From the NCBI RefSeq assembly GCF_932276165.1, contig NC_064010.1, positions 2,914,001 through 2,978,000 of the forward strand: a DNA stretch of 64,000 nucleotides. The letters are read 5' to 3'. The notes under the pieces were generated by a model, which was not told where the DNA came from, did not search any database, and was given only the letters and a program-made list of their open reading frames with translations. The translations under genes and the position numbers were made by a program. This DNA comes from Plutella xylostella (Eukaryota; Arthropoda; Insecta; Lepidoptera; Plutellidae). This document shows positions 40,312 through 52,642 of this stretch, piece after piece (position 1 is the stretch's first letter; the number at the start of each line of letters is the position of its first letter).

Positions 40312-41956
40312 TATACAGGGTGATTGGTAAGTCGATGTATTCCTTTAAATGGGTTGTAGTCGAAGGAATTTCCAGTCGATTGAACCCCATAATACATTAT
40401 CCGAAAGTCAACCATTTCTGAGTTATTTAAGTTTTAAGTTTTTTTTTAAATTTTGCCAAAATTTATGTTTAAAAGCAAAATATTTCAAAAACCAAAATTT
40501 TTTTTAATACTTTTTTGATTGTTTTGCATTGGTGACACCTTAGTTAACTAATCATAATCATTGATTGCGTAATATTTAACTTAATTTAGACACAGTGCTT
40601 CAAAATAGATGAAACATTAAGAAATTTTACGAAATATGAAAATAAAAAAGCTAATTTAAAAAAGAATTTTATCTGACAATTTGTCAGGCACTACAGTTTG
40701 AAAACATAATCAATTTATAAGCTTTAAAATGACATATTCCAATCTAAAATCGATTAAGGTATGGCCAAGATATAGCCAAAACAACCGCATAGGTGGGCAA
40801 ATCTCAGTAGGGAAACAAACAAGATTTTGTTCAAATTTTAAGGTAAAAAGTATTGTAACTGGACTTATCCGAACCGTTTACAAATTATTGTGTTCCAATA
40901 GTGCGGTTCCTCAATTGCACTGATCTAGGACAAGGTTGTTTCACCGAAATAATGCTTGTTCGATAACACGGTTAGCCGATTGTAATTTTCAATTATGATT
41001 GGTAAAACAAAATAATTCTTCACAACCCGGTTCCATAAAATTACTGTTCAACATGGTTAATTCACCGAAAACATGATTGGCCTACTGGCCAATGCTACTG
41101 CACGTGACAATAGCACTGTTTGACAATGATTGTTTTAAATTCAACGTGTTCAAACACTGTGCCAAATATTTTAGCTGAAAAGTTTCACCGAACAGTGTTA
41201 TAGGAGATGCAATTTGGTGGTTAAACTGGGCAGTCGAAAAAGCATTCTATCTTTGAACCTATCGTCATCAAAAAGTACTTTCGGCTAACCGTGTTATCGG
41301 ACAAGCATTATTTCGGTGAAGCAACCTTGTAGTCGATCTGTGCCTTTGAGGGACCGCGCTATCGGAGAACAATAATTAGGAAACGGTTCGGAGCTCTAAA
41401 AAGTCCAGTTATAAGACATTTTACCTTTAAATTGAAACAAAATGTAGTTTGTTTCCTAACTGAGATTTGCCCGCCTATGCGGTTGTTTTGGCTATATCTT
41501 GGTCATACCTTAATCGATTTTAGATTGGAATATGTCATTTTAAAGTTTTTAAATTGATTATGTTTTTAAGCTGTAGTGCCTAAAAAATTGTCAGATAAAA
41601 TTCTTTTTTAAATTAGCTTTTTTATTTTCATCTTTCGTAAAATTTTCTTAATGTTTCATCTATTTTGAAGCACTGTGTCTAAATTAAGTTAAATATTACG
41701 CAATTAATGATTATGATTAGTTGACTAAGGTGTCACCAATGCAAAACAATCAAAAAAGTTTTAAAAAAATCGTTGGTTTTTGAAATATTTTGCTTTTAAA
41801 CATAAATTTTGGCAAAATTTAAAAAAAAACTTAAAACTTAAATAACTCAGAAATTGTTGATTTTCGGATGATGCATTATGGGGTTCAATCGACTGGAAAT
41901 GCCTTCGACTACAACCCATTTAAAGGAATACATCGACTTTCCAATCACCCTGTATA
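40312..41956. mobile_element. large foldback element, arms of about 670 bp
   Basis: TATACAGGGTGATTGG at the left end and CCAATCACCCTGTATA at the right. The left arm 40312-40982 and right arm 41282-41956 are reverse complements with scattered differences. The central 300 bp is unpaired. There is no ORF. The whole would fold into one long stem. A related fragment sits at 58410-58570. Confidence 0.85.
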
Positions 41957-42507
41957 TGTCGCAGGCATCTGGTTTAATCTCCATTTTGATTGAACCACTA
42001 GCCCGTTCATTAGATGACGCTACTCAGTTGTATGACTAGGCCGAACGTTGATTGCACAAGCGTCACCAAAACGTCCAACTAGTTAGCTGACTTAAAATTA
42101 GTCAGGTGGTGAATAAAACAAATATGGCGTCTAACAGCTAACAGCTGACACAAAAAGCACCTATATTGTTAGTTTTTTGTAAATAAAGTCCGTTATTTGG
42201 ATAATTTTGAACAACAATATGAAGGTAGGTTTATTGTTATTGTGTAGTTAATTTGTGAGATAAGAACTTTGTAACATAGTCTTTTTGTTAACTCTTGCCT
42301 GGTCATGTTCACCCTAATCAGACATTACAAAGTTGCTTTACTATATCCCATTCAACGACATCGCGGAATGACGTTCAGTCAAGACGTCGAACGTTACAAT
42401 CAACGACTTGACGAGTTGTCCTTTAGTCATACAACTGAATAGCGCCATCCAATGAACGGGCTAGTGGTTCAATCAAAAAGGAGATTAAACCAGATGCCTG
42501 CGACATA
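41956..42507. mobile_element. inverted-repeat element with ATGTCGCAGGCATCTGG ends
   Basis: Inverted ends of about 75 bp, ATGTCGCAGGCATCTGGTTT..., run through ACCACTAGCCCGTTCATT and are flanked by TA. The element abuts the foldback element directly. A second copy (51342-51800) has one end and extra internal sequence. A third (62238-62315) is a lone end. Confidence 0.75.
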
Positions 42508-42660
42508 TACATAACTGTTTTCCATCCAAAGGTTGTCTGGTAGAGATTACTATAAGCAATAAGGCCGCCTTTTTGTACTATTCTTATTTTTTTATTTTGT
42601 ATTGTTTCTGTTTTTTTTTGGTGCAAATAAAGAGGATTGTATTGTATTGTATATAGCCAC
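42508..42660 (+). mobile_element. LINE 3'-end fragment with (TGTAT)n tail
   Basis: CCATCCAAAGGTTGTCTGGTAGAGATTACTATAAGCAATAAGGCCGCC, then a GTGCAAATAAAG motif and a TTGTATTGTATTGTAT tail. This is a familiar lepidopteran LINE terminus; a diverged relative starts at 60655. Clade not assigned. Confidence 0.55.
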
Positions 42661-42719
42661 GAGGAAATACTTTATATACTTGACCAAAAATATGACTAAT
42701 TCGTGGTGAACCGAAAGGC

Positions 42720-43385
42720 GGTGTTTATTTATTTATTTATTTATTTATATATGATTCGCCAACAAAGATTACATTAAATTCATGCTTAATAAAAATACAG
42801 TAGTTAAATGATAAATGCATCTTCAATAACAGGCGAATACAGCATGCATTATAAGTAATAATTAAATTAGATTTTTAAAGTTAAAGCCTTAATAATTTAC
42901 ATTTAAATTATAAAAAAGTACAAATCAAATATAAATTAAGTATAAATTAGAGCCTTAATAATTTACATTTAAATTATAAAAAAGTATAATTGCATTGAAA
43001 CACTATTAAAATAACATTAATTGGCAATAAATAATTTGAATTTACATTGAAATTGATAGATTGATTAAAAATAATTAATTGATAAAATAAAATAAATATT
43101 TGAACATTTAAAATAATATGTAGCTTCCAACATGTGACTATAACAACCGCATCAGTTCCTTTTTGAAAACTGGAAGCCTCTGAGATATGCAGATATCCGT
43201 TTCTTTGGTGACTGTATTAAAAGATCTACACATCCTGTTTAGTGGAGAAAATTGCCCTAAATTTGTGTTGCTTTTTCTAATGTGGAAAAGCATGTATTTA
43301 TTTTTTCTAGGCAAACGTACAGGGATTGCTATTTGTAATTTGGCTAGTAGTGTCGGTGTTCATTAAATATCAAGGTCCTAGCAGC
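42720..43385 (-). repeat. probable LINE 3' region, minus strand, with (TTTA)n
   Basis: Opens with TTTATTTATTTATTTATTTATAT on the plus strand, the mirror of an AAAT tail, and continues with AT-rich sequence. Codon-like sequence appears only at the far end (GTTCCTTTTTGAAAACTGG...CATCCTGTTTAG). The internal block AGAGCCTTAATAATTTACATTTAAATTATAAAAAAGTA is repeated twice (about 42884 and 42950). Confidence 0.4.
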
Positions 43386-43647
43386 TTTGATAACAATATA
43401 TGCGATAACCCGATTGATATTACCAAGGACTAAGGATTATTATTGCTCTATGATATACAAACTTAATTATTAATCTGAATGTACCCATACATATACAGGA
43501 TGTTCGTGAAAGTATAGATCTAACGAAAGCGCTCTTTTGAAGCAACTTTAATTCTACGATGTTTGAAAATTCAGTTTTTTTACATACACAAAAAATACCG
43601 TATTTTTTACCGACTTCAAAAAAACCAAGCTAAACCATTATTAAAAA

Positions 43648-43843
43648 GTAGCTGTTCCCGCGAGCTTCGCTTCGCCTTAAAAAGTTTCCCCGTGGGAATA
43701 CCGCGATAAAAAGTAGCCTATGTTCTTTCACAGGGTCTCGACTATCTGTATACCAAATTTCATTCAAATCCATTCAGTAGTTTTGGCGTGAAAGAGTTAT
43801 AGACATACATTGTTACTTTCGCTTTTATAATATTAGTTAGAAT
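43648..43843 (-). mobile_element. non-autonomous Helitron (Lep1-like)
   Basis: Same body as 16921-17123, read on the minus strand, with the GCGAAGCGAAGCTCGCGGG 3' side and an AACTAATATTATAAAAGCG 5' side. The ACAG core has decayed. Confidence 0.7.
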
Positions 43844-45585
43844 CAATAAGCACGTTGACTACAAAGCCTCGACTCAAAGTCCATCAGAACCCCTCACGAG
43901 GGTGTCACTGTTCTCTCTCGGCTAATGGGTCTCGGGCTCAAGTCTCGGGATCTCGGTCCACTCTGGCTGCGAGTCAGAGATAGCAGTGATGGATGGCGCT
44001 AGGGATGGGGTGTAACTGGTCTACAGAATCGAATTCATTGATTCATTATTACTTTTATTTCATTGCACTTTATCAAATGTGTCAAAGAAATAAAAATACA
44101 ATAATATTTTAATCCAAAGCAAGAGCTTCTGGCCATAAATTTAGCAACAGTTTCTTATTGAATACTGTGATCTCCAACCCTTCTGCTAAGGGAGGAGATT
44201 ATGGCATAATCCTCCCCGTATGGATACTGGACAACTCATCACTAGCAGAGGAATTCCACAGGCCGTTTATTTATTTAACTCTTTATTGCACAAATATAGG
44301 ACATAAATGTACAACAAAGCATAGTCTACCATCCTGCAAAAAGGTGTGAAAAAAAAAACAAAATAGACCTTTGAAAGAAATGATAACTAAAAATTGTCGA
44401 TTAGTAGGTAACTCGATTTCATCATGAATCATATTCGAATGAATCATTCCCATTGTCCCATCACTAGTCAAAGACCCCGAGAGGTATGAGAGAATACCTT
44501 TTCGCTAATTGCACTTATTTCAAAATAAAAAGGAAAAAGGTATGGAATGTCATTAAGGCTTTTATGCTTTATACCCGCCTATTTACTACCCTTATAAGTC
44601 AATGAGGGGTCTAAAAAGATGGATATTGACAAGGTTGCTAATTTCATTGGTCTATATTTTTATGCCGGTACGTAAAACAGGGGTGTTATGAGTTTTAAGT
44701 AAGTGTGTGGAGTTACAGAAATACTGCAATCATTCTGTTAGTATTTTTGTGTTCATAGCTTTCGTATTTAATTAGACCAATCTAAAAGAATGCTAAAATG
44801 TTTTTTTTGAGAAAATCTTTGGAACTTATGGAACTTTAAAAAAACTGTAGCTTCTTACCTGTGACTCCGAAAAATAATTAAAATTTTGAAAAGCTTGGCT
44901 TTCTAAAGCTATCATTTAAAAGAAAGCTCTCAGCTACTTGATCCTTTTCAGGGCTTCTTTCAGCGCTACTAAATACCGATGACGTTGCTTTTTTGAGATT
45001 TTGGGCTTTTTACCGATTTTAAAACGAGACTCAATTCTTAAAATAAGATTATTTCCTATCATCGCACATAACGCACTAATTACCTATTACTTTCTTCACA
45101 TTTCAGAGGTACATAGAAATTATGAAAAAATAACAAAGGAACTATAGCTGTCATACACTGGGTCAATTTAACCAAACGCCAAACGTATTAAAAATTATTA
45201 AAAATCGGCCTTAACTCTCAGATAATTCTCAAGCAGATAATATTAATTTATACCGAACATATAAAATTATTGGAGCTGATTCTGAAACCACATTTTACCT
45301 CTATCACCTCTCACCTTCTTTTTATAAGGTACCTCATTAGGTAAAAACGGAACCCTAAAACCAGAAATACAATAATTATAATCAATAAGTAAAATAAAGT
45401 TAATACACGCACCTGCCTGTACCACGCACATCCAGACAAAAACTGATTTTATCAGATTCAATAAAAGTACTGAATTCGATAAGACACTTCAGATATTGTT
45501 TAACGAAGCCGAAAGCCAAACCAATAATGAGGTACAGTGGGCAAAAGAGATACGTATCCACTCAAGGTGCTAGCTTGATCCTTAT
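43844..45585. other. intron sequence, no gene seen
   Basis: A possible LINE tail (TTTATTTAACTCTTTATTGCAC) occurs at about 44267. Otherwise AT-rich and unassigned. Confidence 0.35.
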
Positions 45586-45735
45586 TATTATTATTATTAT
45601 TATTAAATTCTTTATTGCACAAAGTAAATTGGTACAAAGGCGAACTTAATGCTAGCAGCATTTTCTACCAATTAACCTTTGGTGATGTTGAAAAAGTGAT
45701 TGGTAGTGCTTATGGCTTTGAAGAAAGAAGATGGT
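45586..45735 (-). mobile_element. LINE or SINE 3' end, minus strand, with (ATT)n
   Basis: (ATT)n, then TTCTTTATTGCACAAAG, GGTACAAAGGCGAACTTAATGC and TTTTCTACCAATTAACC. The same order recurs in weaker form at 8866-8936 and 50304-50460. Confidence 0.5.
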
Positions 45736-45825
45736 TTATATTGAGTACTTAACCTTAACTTAATATGAAGACTAGGTATAATAATATAATATTATAATTA
45801 AACACAATTAAACCCTATTGATTAA

Positions 45826-46034
45826 TTCGCAAGCAATGAAAGAGTTCCAGGGACATAGCACCAAATTACTCCTTGCTTAATGACGTCGTCTGCATTATTA
45901 AACTAAGTACATACAATATTAGGTACTTACCAACTAAAAAAGTAAATATTTTGATCAAATTCCAAATTATACATTCTTATTTTTTAGTTTGGTGTCCACA
46001 TTTTGTAAGTGTATTTCTTAATTGCTCATGAGTG
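45826..46034. mobile_element. TA-associated MITE, diverged copy
   Basis: TTCGCAAGCAATGAAAGAGTTCC at the left and AATTGCTCATGAGTG followed by TA at the right. Internal GACGTCGTCTGCATTATT and TTTGGTGTCCACATTTTG match 26281-26513. Confidence 0.6.
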
Positions 46035-46133
46035 TAAAATAAACAATATTTGTACAATAATAATATCAAAAGAGATGAGCCGCTCCTCAATATAATTATT
46101 ACTTATACCTTTTTATCCTCACCCTAATCCTAA

Positions 46134-46340
46134 TCCTAACTAATATTATAAATGCGAAAGTAACTGTGTCTGTCTGCCTGTCTGTCTGTTACTCTTTCAC
46201 GCCAAAACTACTGAACGGATTTGAATGAAATTTGGTATACATACGGTCTAGACCCTGGGAAAGAACATAGGCTACTTTTTATCCCGGAATTCCCACGGGA
46301 AAACTTTTTAAGGCGAAGCGAAGCGCGCGGGGACAGCTAG
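46134..46340 (+). mobile_element. non-autonomous Helitron (Lep1-like), well preserved
   Basis: Starts TCCTAACTAATATTATAAATGCG, has a CTGTCTGCCTGTCTGTCTGT core and ends GAAGCGAAGCGCGCGGGGACAGCTAG. A T follows the CTAG, as expected for A/T insertion. Confidence 0.75.
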
Positions 46341-47521
46341 TAGATAATAATAACAATCAAACTGATTGCTTTTAGGTATTTATTTTACTAAGGCCTAGTT
46401 TCAGAATACTCTGTTAGATCATTAGCACCACTATTACATCATAACAAGGTAGGGATTAGTTGTTGACTTTTGACACAGATAATTTAAGATGGTTATGGCG
46501 TATATTTTTATTTTTGATGACACTTAAAATGTAACAGTAACATGAGTGTTAATGATCTAACAGACTATGGTGAAATTATGCCTAAAGGTGCATTCACAAT
46601 AGTTTCATGCACGTCATACGGCTAGTCTTTTCCGTTTAGGAGTAGGTTATTTGGTGATATTGTCACTGGAACTTTTTCATTGCTCGTGAGGTCTTGAGTG
46701 TATTATAAACTCATACGTATGGATGTTTGTAGCTCTTTCTAGGGAAGCTAATTGGGAGCTCAGACTCTAGATTAAAATTATAATATTCTATTTTTTCCCA
46801 AAATTCCTACGAATAAAATAATGTTTTTGGTAGAGCGGAGCTTGCAGCCAACAGCTTGTAAATACGTATAAATAATAATGGATTGGATTTTGCAATCCTA
46901 GCACCAATATCCATTAGAATAAAATATATCAATAAACTATGAACTTTTGTAGCACAAAAGTAAAGTTAAATGGGTCGATACTTTGACGTCATATTAATAA
47001 GAGCTATAGAAGATGAGATGGGCCATATCTGGACAAAAGACTGTCCCTTTTGTTTCATCCACCTACGAGCCTATTTGACATTTATTGTCTATGCCAGCCC
47101 ATTGTCTGGCGGGTTACTTTATACTGACGAAAAACAAACGAACGAGAGCTCTCGTGCAATCGGCACGTTTAATACAACGAGATTGAGTCGTGGCTCGCTC
47201 AGCAGCGCTTTGAAACTTTGTTTTTCGTCATAACATAGAGTGACCCCTGGGCTTTTCGCACCACAACTAGTACCTACCTACATAGGTAGACTAGGAAGGT
47301 ATCTAGTATTCTCTATAAATTATTTATTTATCAGTGGGAAAGGGATCCGACTGGTTTTAGGTTACTAAAAACAGAGTGTTTAATTTGATTTAGGAATCAT
47401 AATATTTTCATGAGTTTCTAGTAAGTAATTATTATGATCACAATTTCAGGAATAGTATCGATTCAAAGAAAAATCCTCAAATTATTTTTTCTATCACATG
47501 TGATTCAGATAATATTTTTCA
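46341..47521. other. intron sequence with one end of a MITE
   Basis: 46610-46692 carries CACTGGAACTTTTTCATTGCTCGTGAG, the right end of the 26281 family. No gene is supported. Confidence 0.4.
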
Positions 47522-47734
47522 CTGGCTGTTCCCGAGCGCTTCGCTTCGCCTTAAAAAGTTTTCCCGTGGGAATTCCGGGATAAAAAGTAGCCTTTGTTCT
47601 TTCTCAGGGTCTAGGCCACATATTATGTATACCAAATTTCATTCAAATCCGTTCAGTATAGTTTTGGCGTGAAAGAGTAACAGACAGACAGACAGATAGA
47701 CACAGTTAGTCTATTTCTATAATATTAGTTAGGA
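47522..47734 (-). mobile_element. non-autonomous Helitron (Lep1-like)
   Basis: Minus-strand copy with TCCTAACTAATATTATAG start, ACAGACAGACAGATAGACACAG core on the plus strand and the GCGAAGCGAAGCGCTCGGG 3' side. The terminal CTAG reads CCAG. Confidence 0.7.
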
Positions 47735-47779
47735 TTTTCACAATATGTAGGTGTTGATCTCTTCGCAAGATAGTTTTTT

Positions 47780-48110
47780 TGGACATAGTAGGTCGAGAGT
47801 CTATTATCTTCGTAGTCTGTCTTTGTAAAGGATTTATAGAGATGCTGGAGATGTTAGAGCATCCCCATGCAAAGGGAGGATCCTCCGACCAGGCCGGGTG
47901 GTGTGGCCTGGCGGGCAGCTGCCCAACGGTTAGCGTTGGGGATTTCTATATATTGCAGAGTAGGTGAGAAACTTCGAATGCGCGATGTAGGATTTTCATA
48001 GTAATTTGCGTAGTTCCCATACATCTTCTCTGTATTGCGTTCCGAGCGCCATCTGTTGATCTTCGTCTGAACTAGTGGCTAGGAGTCCGCCACAGATTTA
48101 TTACAGGGTA
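47780..48110. repeat. dispersed repeat, also at 60740-60875
   Basis: GTGAGAAACTTCGAATGCGCGATGTAGGATTT, GCGTTCCGAGCGCCATCTGTTGAT and GGAGTCCGCCACA recur at 60756-60875. Probably part of a LINE end. Unassigned. Confidence 0.45.
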
Positions 48111-48223
48111 GGTACCATTATTTGTCGAGACGTTTCTTCTGCACTGACACTCCATTTAGGTCGTATTAAAATAGTGGTGAGATTTTTCTCCTTTGCGGAC
48201 TGTACTTTTATGTAACGTGGGTA

Positions 48224-49021
48224 TATACAGGGTGATTCTATCGTAGGTGCATATCCGGAAGTATGTTACAGAGCTCTTCATTCTGAACAACTTTTGTTAT
48301 AATAACAAAAAAAATATGCTTTTCCATACAAAAATTGGTTGTTTACGTGACATTGTGTATGGGGAGTAGGGAATACAATTCCGGCCTTTATTTGGGATCT
48401 CGGGATTTCGGGACTGGTTGAAGACAATCCCGGGATCCCGGGATAGTCCCGGGATTCGGGTCACAAACAAAAACACGTCTAACGAATCAAAGTTTTTAAG
48501 TTTATTGGAGACACAGTATTTATAATTTAACTTTGTCAGATCAGTTGAACAAAAAATATACATCTTAAAAAAAGATAAACAATAGGCTACTTGACTCTTT
48601 TTTAAAGTAGGTCTAATATGATTAATAATTGCTCTATTAGACCAAACAAAATACTCTATAATTTTTTTGGCCCTTGCAAATCTGGAACTTTAATTTAAAA
48701 GTTCTATTTTTCATAAACAGGGGAAAACGGTGTCAGCCATATTTGTTTATAAATTATCACATCTGTGACGTCACACGCGTAGAAAACAATTATTTGACAT
48801 TTAACTAATGACAACAAAGCTACGAGAATACCCTTACATACTAATTTACCCTTTTTTGTCAATCCCGAAAATCCCGGGATTGACAAATTCTAATCCCAAA
48901 AATTTCGAGATCCCGGGGATCGGGATCCCGGGCTTGTATTCTCTAATGGGGAGTAAGTAGATATTTTTTTCGAGTATATCCCAAGTACGGATATGCTCCT
49001 ACGAAAGACTCACCCTGTATA
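48224..49021. mobile_element. TATACAGGGTG-type inverted-repeat element with a nested insert
   Basis: TACAGGGTGATTCTATCGTAGGTGCATATCCG at the left is mirrored by CGGATATGCTCCTACGAAAGACTCACCCTGTA at the right. Flanks are TA-rich. It contains a hAT-like insert (48367-48945), so the host element is only about 210 bp. Confidence 0.7.
48367..48945. mobile_element. hAT-like non-autonomous element
   Basis: An exact 8-bp duplication ATGGGGAG lies at 48359-48366 and 48946-48953. Ends read TAGGGAATACAA at the left and TTGTATTCTCTA at the right. An 8-bp duplication with TAG.. ends is the hAT pattern. Both subterminal regions are full of the palindrome ATCCCGGGAT. No transposase in 579 bp. Confidence 0.8.
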
Positions 49022-49464
49022 ATAGCTCATCAAAACGTCGTTGTAATGTAAATAATGATTTAACGCTACCCTTTTCCGTCAAAGGGCCGGGAAATTACCT
49101 TTCGAATGAAAAACGCCCTGATGACCGCACCCTTCTAACATGGAACCTTTTTTTCCAGACGTGTGGATATGTGCCAGAAATGGCACATAACTTTTTCAGA
49201 GCTGTGCGCATTGTGCCAAATATGGTACATAACTGTTTTCCGGTGAGCTTTTACGCTAGCGTTATGTTTATAAAACAATATACCTAAGTACTTAAATATG
49301 TTTAAGTATAAATTTACGAGACATGTTTTTATCATTAGAAACAACCTTTAATTTAAATTTAGCTACTAGCTAGTGCCCATACTCATGCATTTATTTGTGA
49401 TAATGTGCAAAGCCCGATTTCACAATTGAAGAAAAGGTTATTGCTAAAATAAGTCAAAAAGAAT

Positions 49465-49498
49465 CTTGCTTGTGTTGAGGTCCATCAACACAAGCAAG
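49465..49498. repeat. perfect short hairpin
   Basis: CTTGCTTGTGTTGA and TCAACACAAGCAAG pair exactly over 14 bp around a 6-base loop. Function unknown. Confidence 0.6.
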
Positions 49499-49920
49499 CT
49501 AGCCGGCCCTAAGTATGCCAAAATGATAACACAAAACATTTTCATTTGGGGTTTAAATACTGAAACCGCAAATCCGAAACACGGCACGAGTTGCTAATGT
49601 TTATTATATTGAACAATGTCGCCATTATCATAGATTAATGATACGCCCCAGGGAATTAAATTTGTACAAATAAGTTTTGCAAAACACACTGTTTTAGCAT
49701 CTAAAGGTTTCATTATCATAATAATGTTAATAATATTATAATGTAGTTTTTGTGCTTGTTAACAAAAAAAATTGGAATTTCTCATTTTTAATTTTATTTA
49801 GGAAGTACTTACAGACCTTATATCCTAATCCTAACGAAAAATCTCATTTATTAATTAAAATACAAAATTTATCAAACACACAATCCACCCTCGTTTCGTC
49901 AAAAATAAAATACAAAAGAA

Positions 49921-50112
49921 ACCTAACTAATATTATAAATGCGAAAGTAACTGTGCCTGTCTGTCTGTCTGTTACTCTTTCACGCCAAAACAACTGAACG
50001 GATTTGAATGAAATTTGGTATACATACCCTGGGAAAGAATATTGGCTACTTTTTATCCCGGAATTCCCACGGTTTTTTTTTAAGGCGAAGCGAATCGCGC
50101 GGTAACAACTAG
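49921..50112 (+). mobile_element. non-autonomous Helitron (Lep1-like)
   Basis: Plus-strand copy: CCTAACTAATATTATAAATGCG start, CTGTCTGTCTGT core, AAGGCGAAGCGAATCGCGCGG and terminal CTAG. The first T is missing. Confidence 0.72.
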
Positions 50113-50303
50113 TATGTTATAAGTATATTAGAGGTTTCTATACTTTTTTTTATACAGAGTGAATAATATTTCGGTCACGTTATCGTGAACACTTTTAATG
50201 AATTTATTTAAACGACTCCATCGCATTTGATAGAAATTGATGTGTTTGGACAAATGGAAAAGCTTTTAAGGTAATTGATCATTTCGTATATTTTAATACT
50301 AGT

Positions 50304-50460
50304 TTATTTATTTATTTATAAACACTTTATTGTACATTATAAAGTTACAATTAATAAAAGGTGAAGAACATTAAAGAAAACTAACAATGTACAAAGGCGG
50401 GCTTATTGCCAAAAAGCAATTTCTTCCAGCCAACCCTTGTTAGGTTGGGAGAAGAGGACA
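50304..50460 (-). mobile_element. LINE or SINE 3' end, minus strand
   Basis: TTTATTTATTTATAAACACTTTATTGTAC, GTACAAAGGCGGGCTTATTGCC and TTTCTTCCAGCCAACCCTTGTTAGGTTGGGAGAAG. Relative of 45586-45735. Confidence 0.5.
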
Positions 50461-51341
50461 TTAACGCTTTCAATCAATTAATAGCACAAGCTTCCGCAAG
50501 CTACGCCTGAAAATGGTGTTCCCCTAGGAATTCAGCTAATTAAGAAAGGAAATTTGAAAGTAGGTAAAATTTTCATCGAATATAACGTCTATTATGTACC
50601 TACTTATCAAAGATTTATTTAGAAGAATTTTAAGGTACCTGATATACATAATTTTGACATAAAAAAAGAATGGCGAAACCTAACCCGCTTTGCAGTTACT
50701 AACCAAACCTATTTTTATTCAGTGTTAAAGATGTTCTAAATCACGAAATAATATAAAAAAAAACCATCTTAAAAAAATACTTTGCTTATGGGAAACATCT
50801 AGTACAGTACAAACACTTGATCTTTCAGCGCCTATGTATATCTTCGATCTCCCATGCCTCATCATAATAAAGTTTACACCAGGATATACTGTAGTCATGG
50901 GCTACACATCAATATATTATGTTTCATCAATGGCTGCTCTGGCGGGTCATGGTGCCATAGAGAAATGGCCATTCTCCTTTTATTATATTCTATGTCTGTC
51001 AATGCATATTTGCATATTATATAATCATGGTAAGTATATTATACCAACCTATATTAGAGAATACATTTAATCATAATCATCTATATTACACCACCCTATA
51101 TTATAATTCTGTAAGGATGGATGAATCAAATTATGATCAAATTAGACAATATACATCCCAAGATACCTTTACAATAAGGCATATTGTGTTGGTAAGATTA
51201 TTCACAGGATTATTCGAAAGGAGAATTGCTAAAAGGATCAATTTATCATTGATATTCCCTTTTAGGCTCAGGATTTTGGGTGTAATTGGAATTATATTCT
51301 GATGAACCGTATTGAAGACTGGCGCAGTCAGTGGGGTGGTA
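50461..51341. other. intron sequence, no gene seen
   Basis: AT-rich, with short open frames on the plus strand at 50834-51302 that show no family resemblance. One (MYIFDLPCL...) is hydrophobic but has no splice context I trust. Confidence 0.35.
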
Positions 51342-51800
51342 TATATGTCGCAGGCATCTAATCTGCTTTTTGATTGAACCACTAGCCCGTTCATTGGATG
51401 ACGCTACTCAGTTGTATGACTAAAGAACAACTCGTCAAGTGGTTGACTGTAACGTCCAACGTCTTGACTGAACGTCATAATAGCGAAGTCGTTGAATGGG
51501 ATATAGTATAGCAATTTTGTAATGTCTGGTTAGAATGAACATGACCAGACAAGAGTCAACAAAAAGACTATGTTACAAAGCTCTCATCTCACAAATTAAC
51601 TAAACAATAACAATAAACGTACCTACCTTGATATTGTTGTCAAAATTATCCAGTTTCGCCACATTTTTTTTTTAACTATCCGCCCGCGGCGTAATAATAG
51701 AAAATCCATGTTGTCACACTATTTTAACACAAATAACGCACTTTAAAGCTAATTTACGAGTATTTGCAAAAAATATCAATATAGGTGCTTTTCGCCAATG
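51342..51800. mobile_element. copy of the ATGTCGCAGG inverted-repeat element, one end missing
   Basis: Left end TATATGTCGCAGGCATCT, then CCACTAGCCCGTTCATTGGATG, and an interior matching 42160-42440 in reverse. The second terminal repeat is absent. About 130 bp (51660-51790) are not in the 41956 copy. Confidence 0.65.
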
Positions 51801-52051
51801 TTTCAATGAATGGATAGGCGGTTTGTTAGATTGACAAGGTACAAAAGTGTATAGCTACTTATGCAGCTAACTGTAGGTTTTATTGATAATTCTTTCTTAA
51901 ATTTACTTATGCTTTCTTCCATCACAATAACTGTGATATAAATATGAATGTTACATAAAATAAAAATAAATGTTACATTAGCAATAATTCATAATAGGTA
52001 TTGGTCAGAATCTTAAATCTATTGCACCATTCATAATACCTTAATATAAGT

Positions 52052-52145
52052 ACAGGGGCCTGCATAGAAACCTGACCCCTCTTAATGTGACATATTATTA
52101 TATTGCTACAAGAGAGGGTCATGTTTCTTTACACTCCACTGTACC
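52052..52145. mobile_element. short hairpin MITE (AAACCTGACCCCTC family)
   Basis: ACAGGGGCCTGCATAGAAACCTGACCCCTC and GAGAGGGTCATGTTTCTTTACACTCCACTGT form inverted arms. Relatives lie at 59455 and 59745. Confidence 0.6.
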
Positions 52146-52491
52146 TATTACCTATTTACTTTTTACCCAGTTAGTTATAAGTCATAACTGTCACTAACTT
52201 AATAATAACTCCAAAAATCAATGGTTTTTGTGCTGTCATTCTTAACTCCAGTAAAATTGCTTATCATTTAACTTGTCTAATTGATTTTGAAGTTACCATT
52301 AATCTACGAATAACCATTAATGAATACAATAATCAAACAGCATTAAATCTCTAACACGAAAACCAACTCATTCGCCCACCAACAGATGACAACTTCCTTC
52401 CTTCACTTCTTAATCTCCCCACTAGATGGCGTTATTCATTCATTTAGTTCTTAATCTCCCCACTAGATGGCGTTATTCAACGAATACTCAC

Positions 52492-52642
52492 GGAGGGATG
52501 CGGCGGATGGTCCTGTCCCTTGACATTCTGCAGCTGCTTGTTGTGGGCAGTGGGCGTGCGGTCTCCGGGCGCGGTGGACGCGCCGGCGCCGGCGCTGCTG
52601 CCGGCCGGGGACTTGGCTTGGGGCGAGCTGGTGGATGTGGTC
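52492..52642 (-). CDS. Syt7: synaptotagmin-7, linker exon before C2A
   Basis: 151 bases between a CTCCGCAG acceptor (52644-52643) and a GTGAGT donor at 52491. One base completes a split codon, then 50 codons follow: TTSTSSPQAKSPAGSS, a GAGAS run and NKQLQNVKGQDHPPHPS. This is the low-complexity cytoplasmic linker between the membrane anchor and C2A, which is alternatively spliced in synaptotagmin-7 of other animals. It joins the C2A exon in phase 0. GC content is markedly higher than the flanks. Confidence 0.85.

Noticed and set aside
46970..47233. Plus-strand ORF, 87 codons
   Set aside because: No recognisable domain and no splice sites; surrounded by repeats.
50834..51302. Overlapping plus-strand ORFs, one hydrophobic
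   Set aside because: No homology-like motif; AT-rich and next to a repeat; no supporting splice sites.
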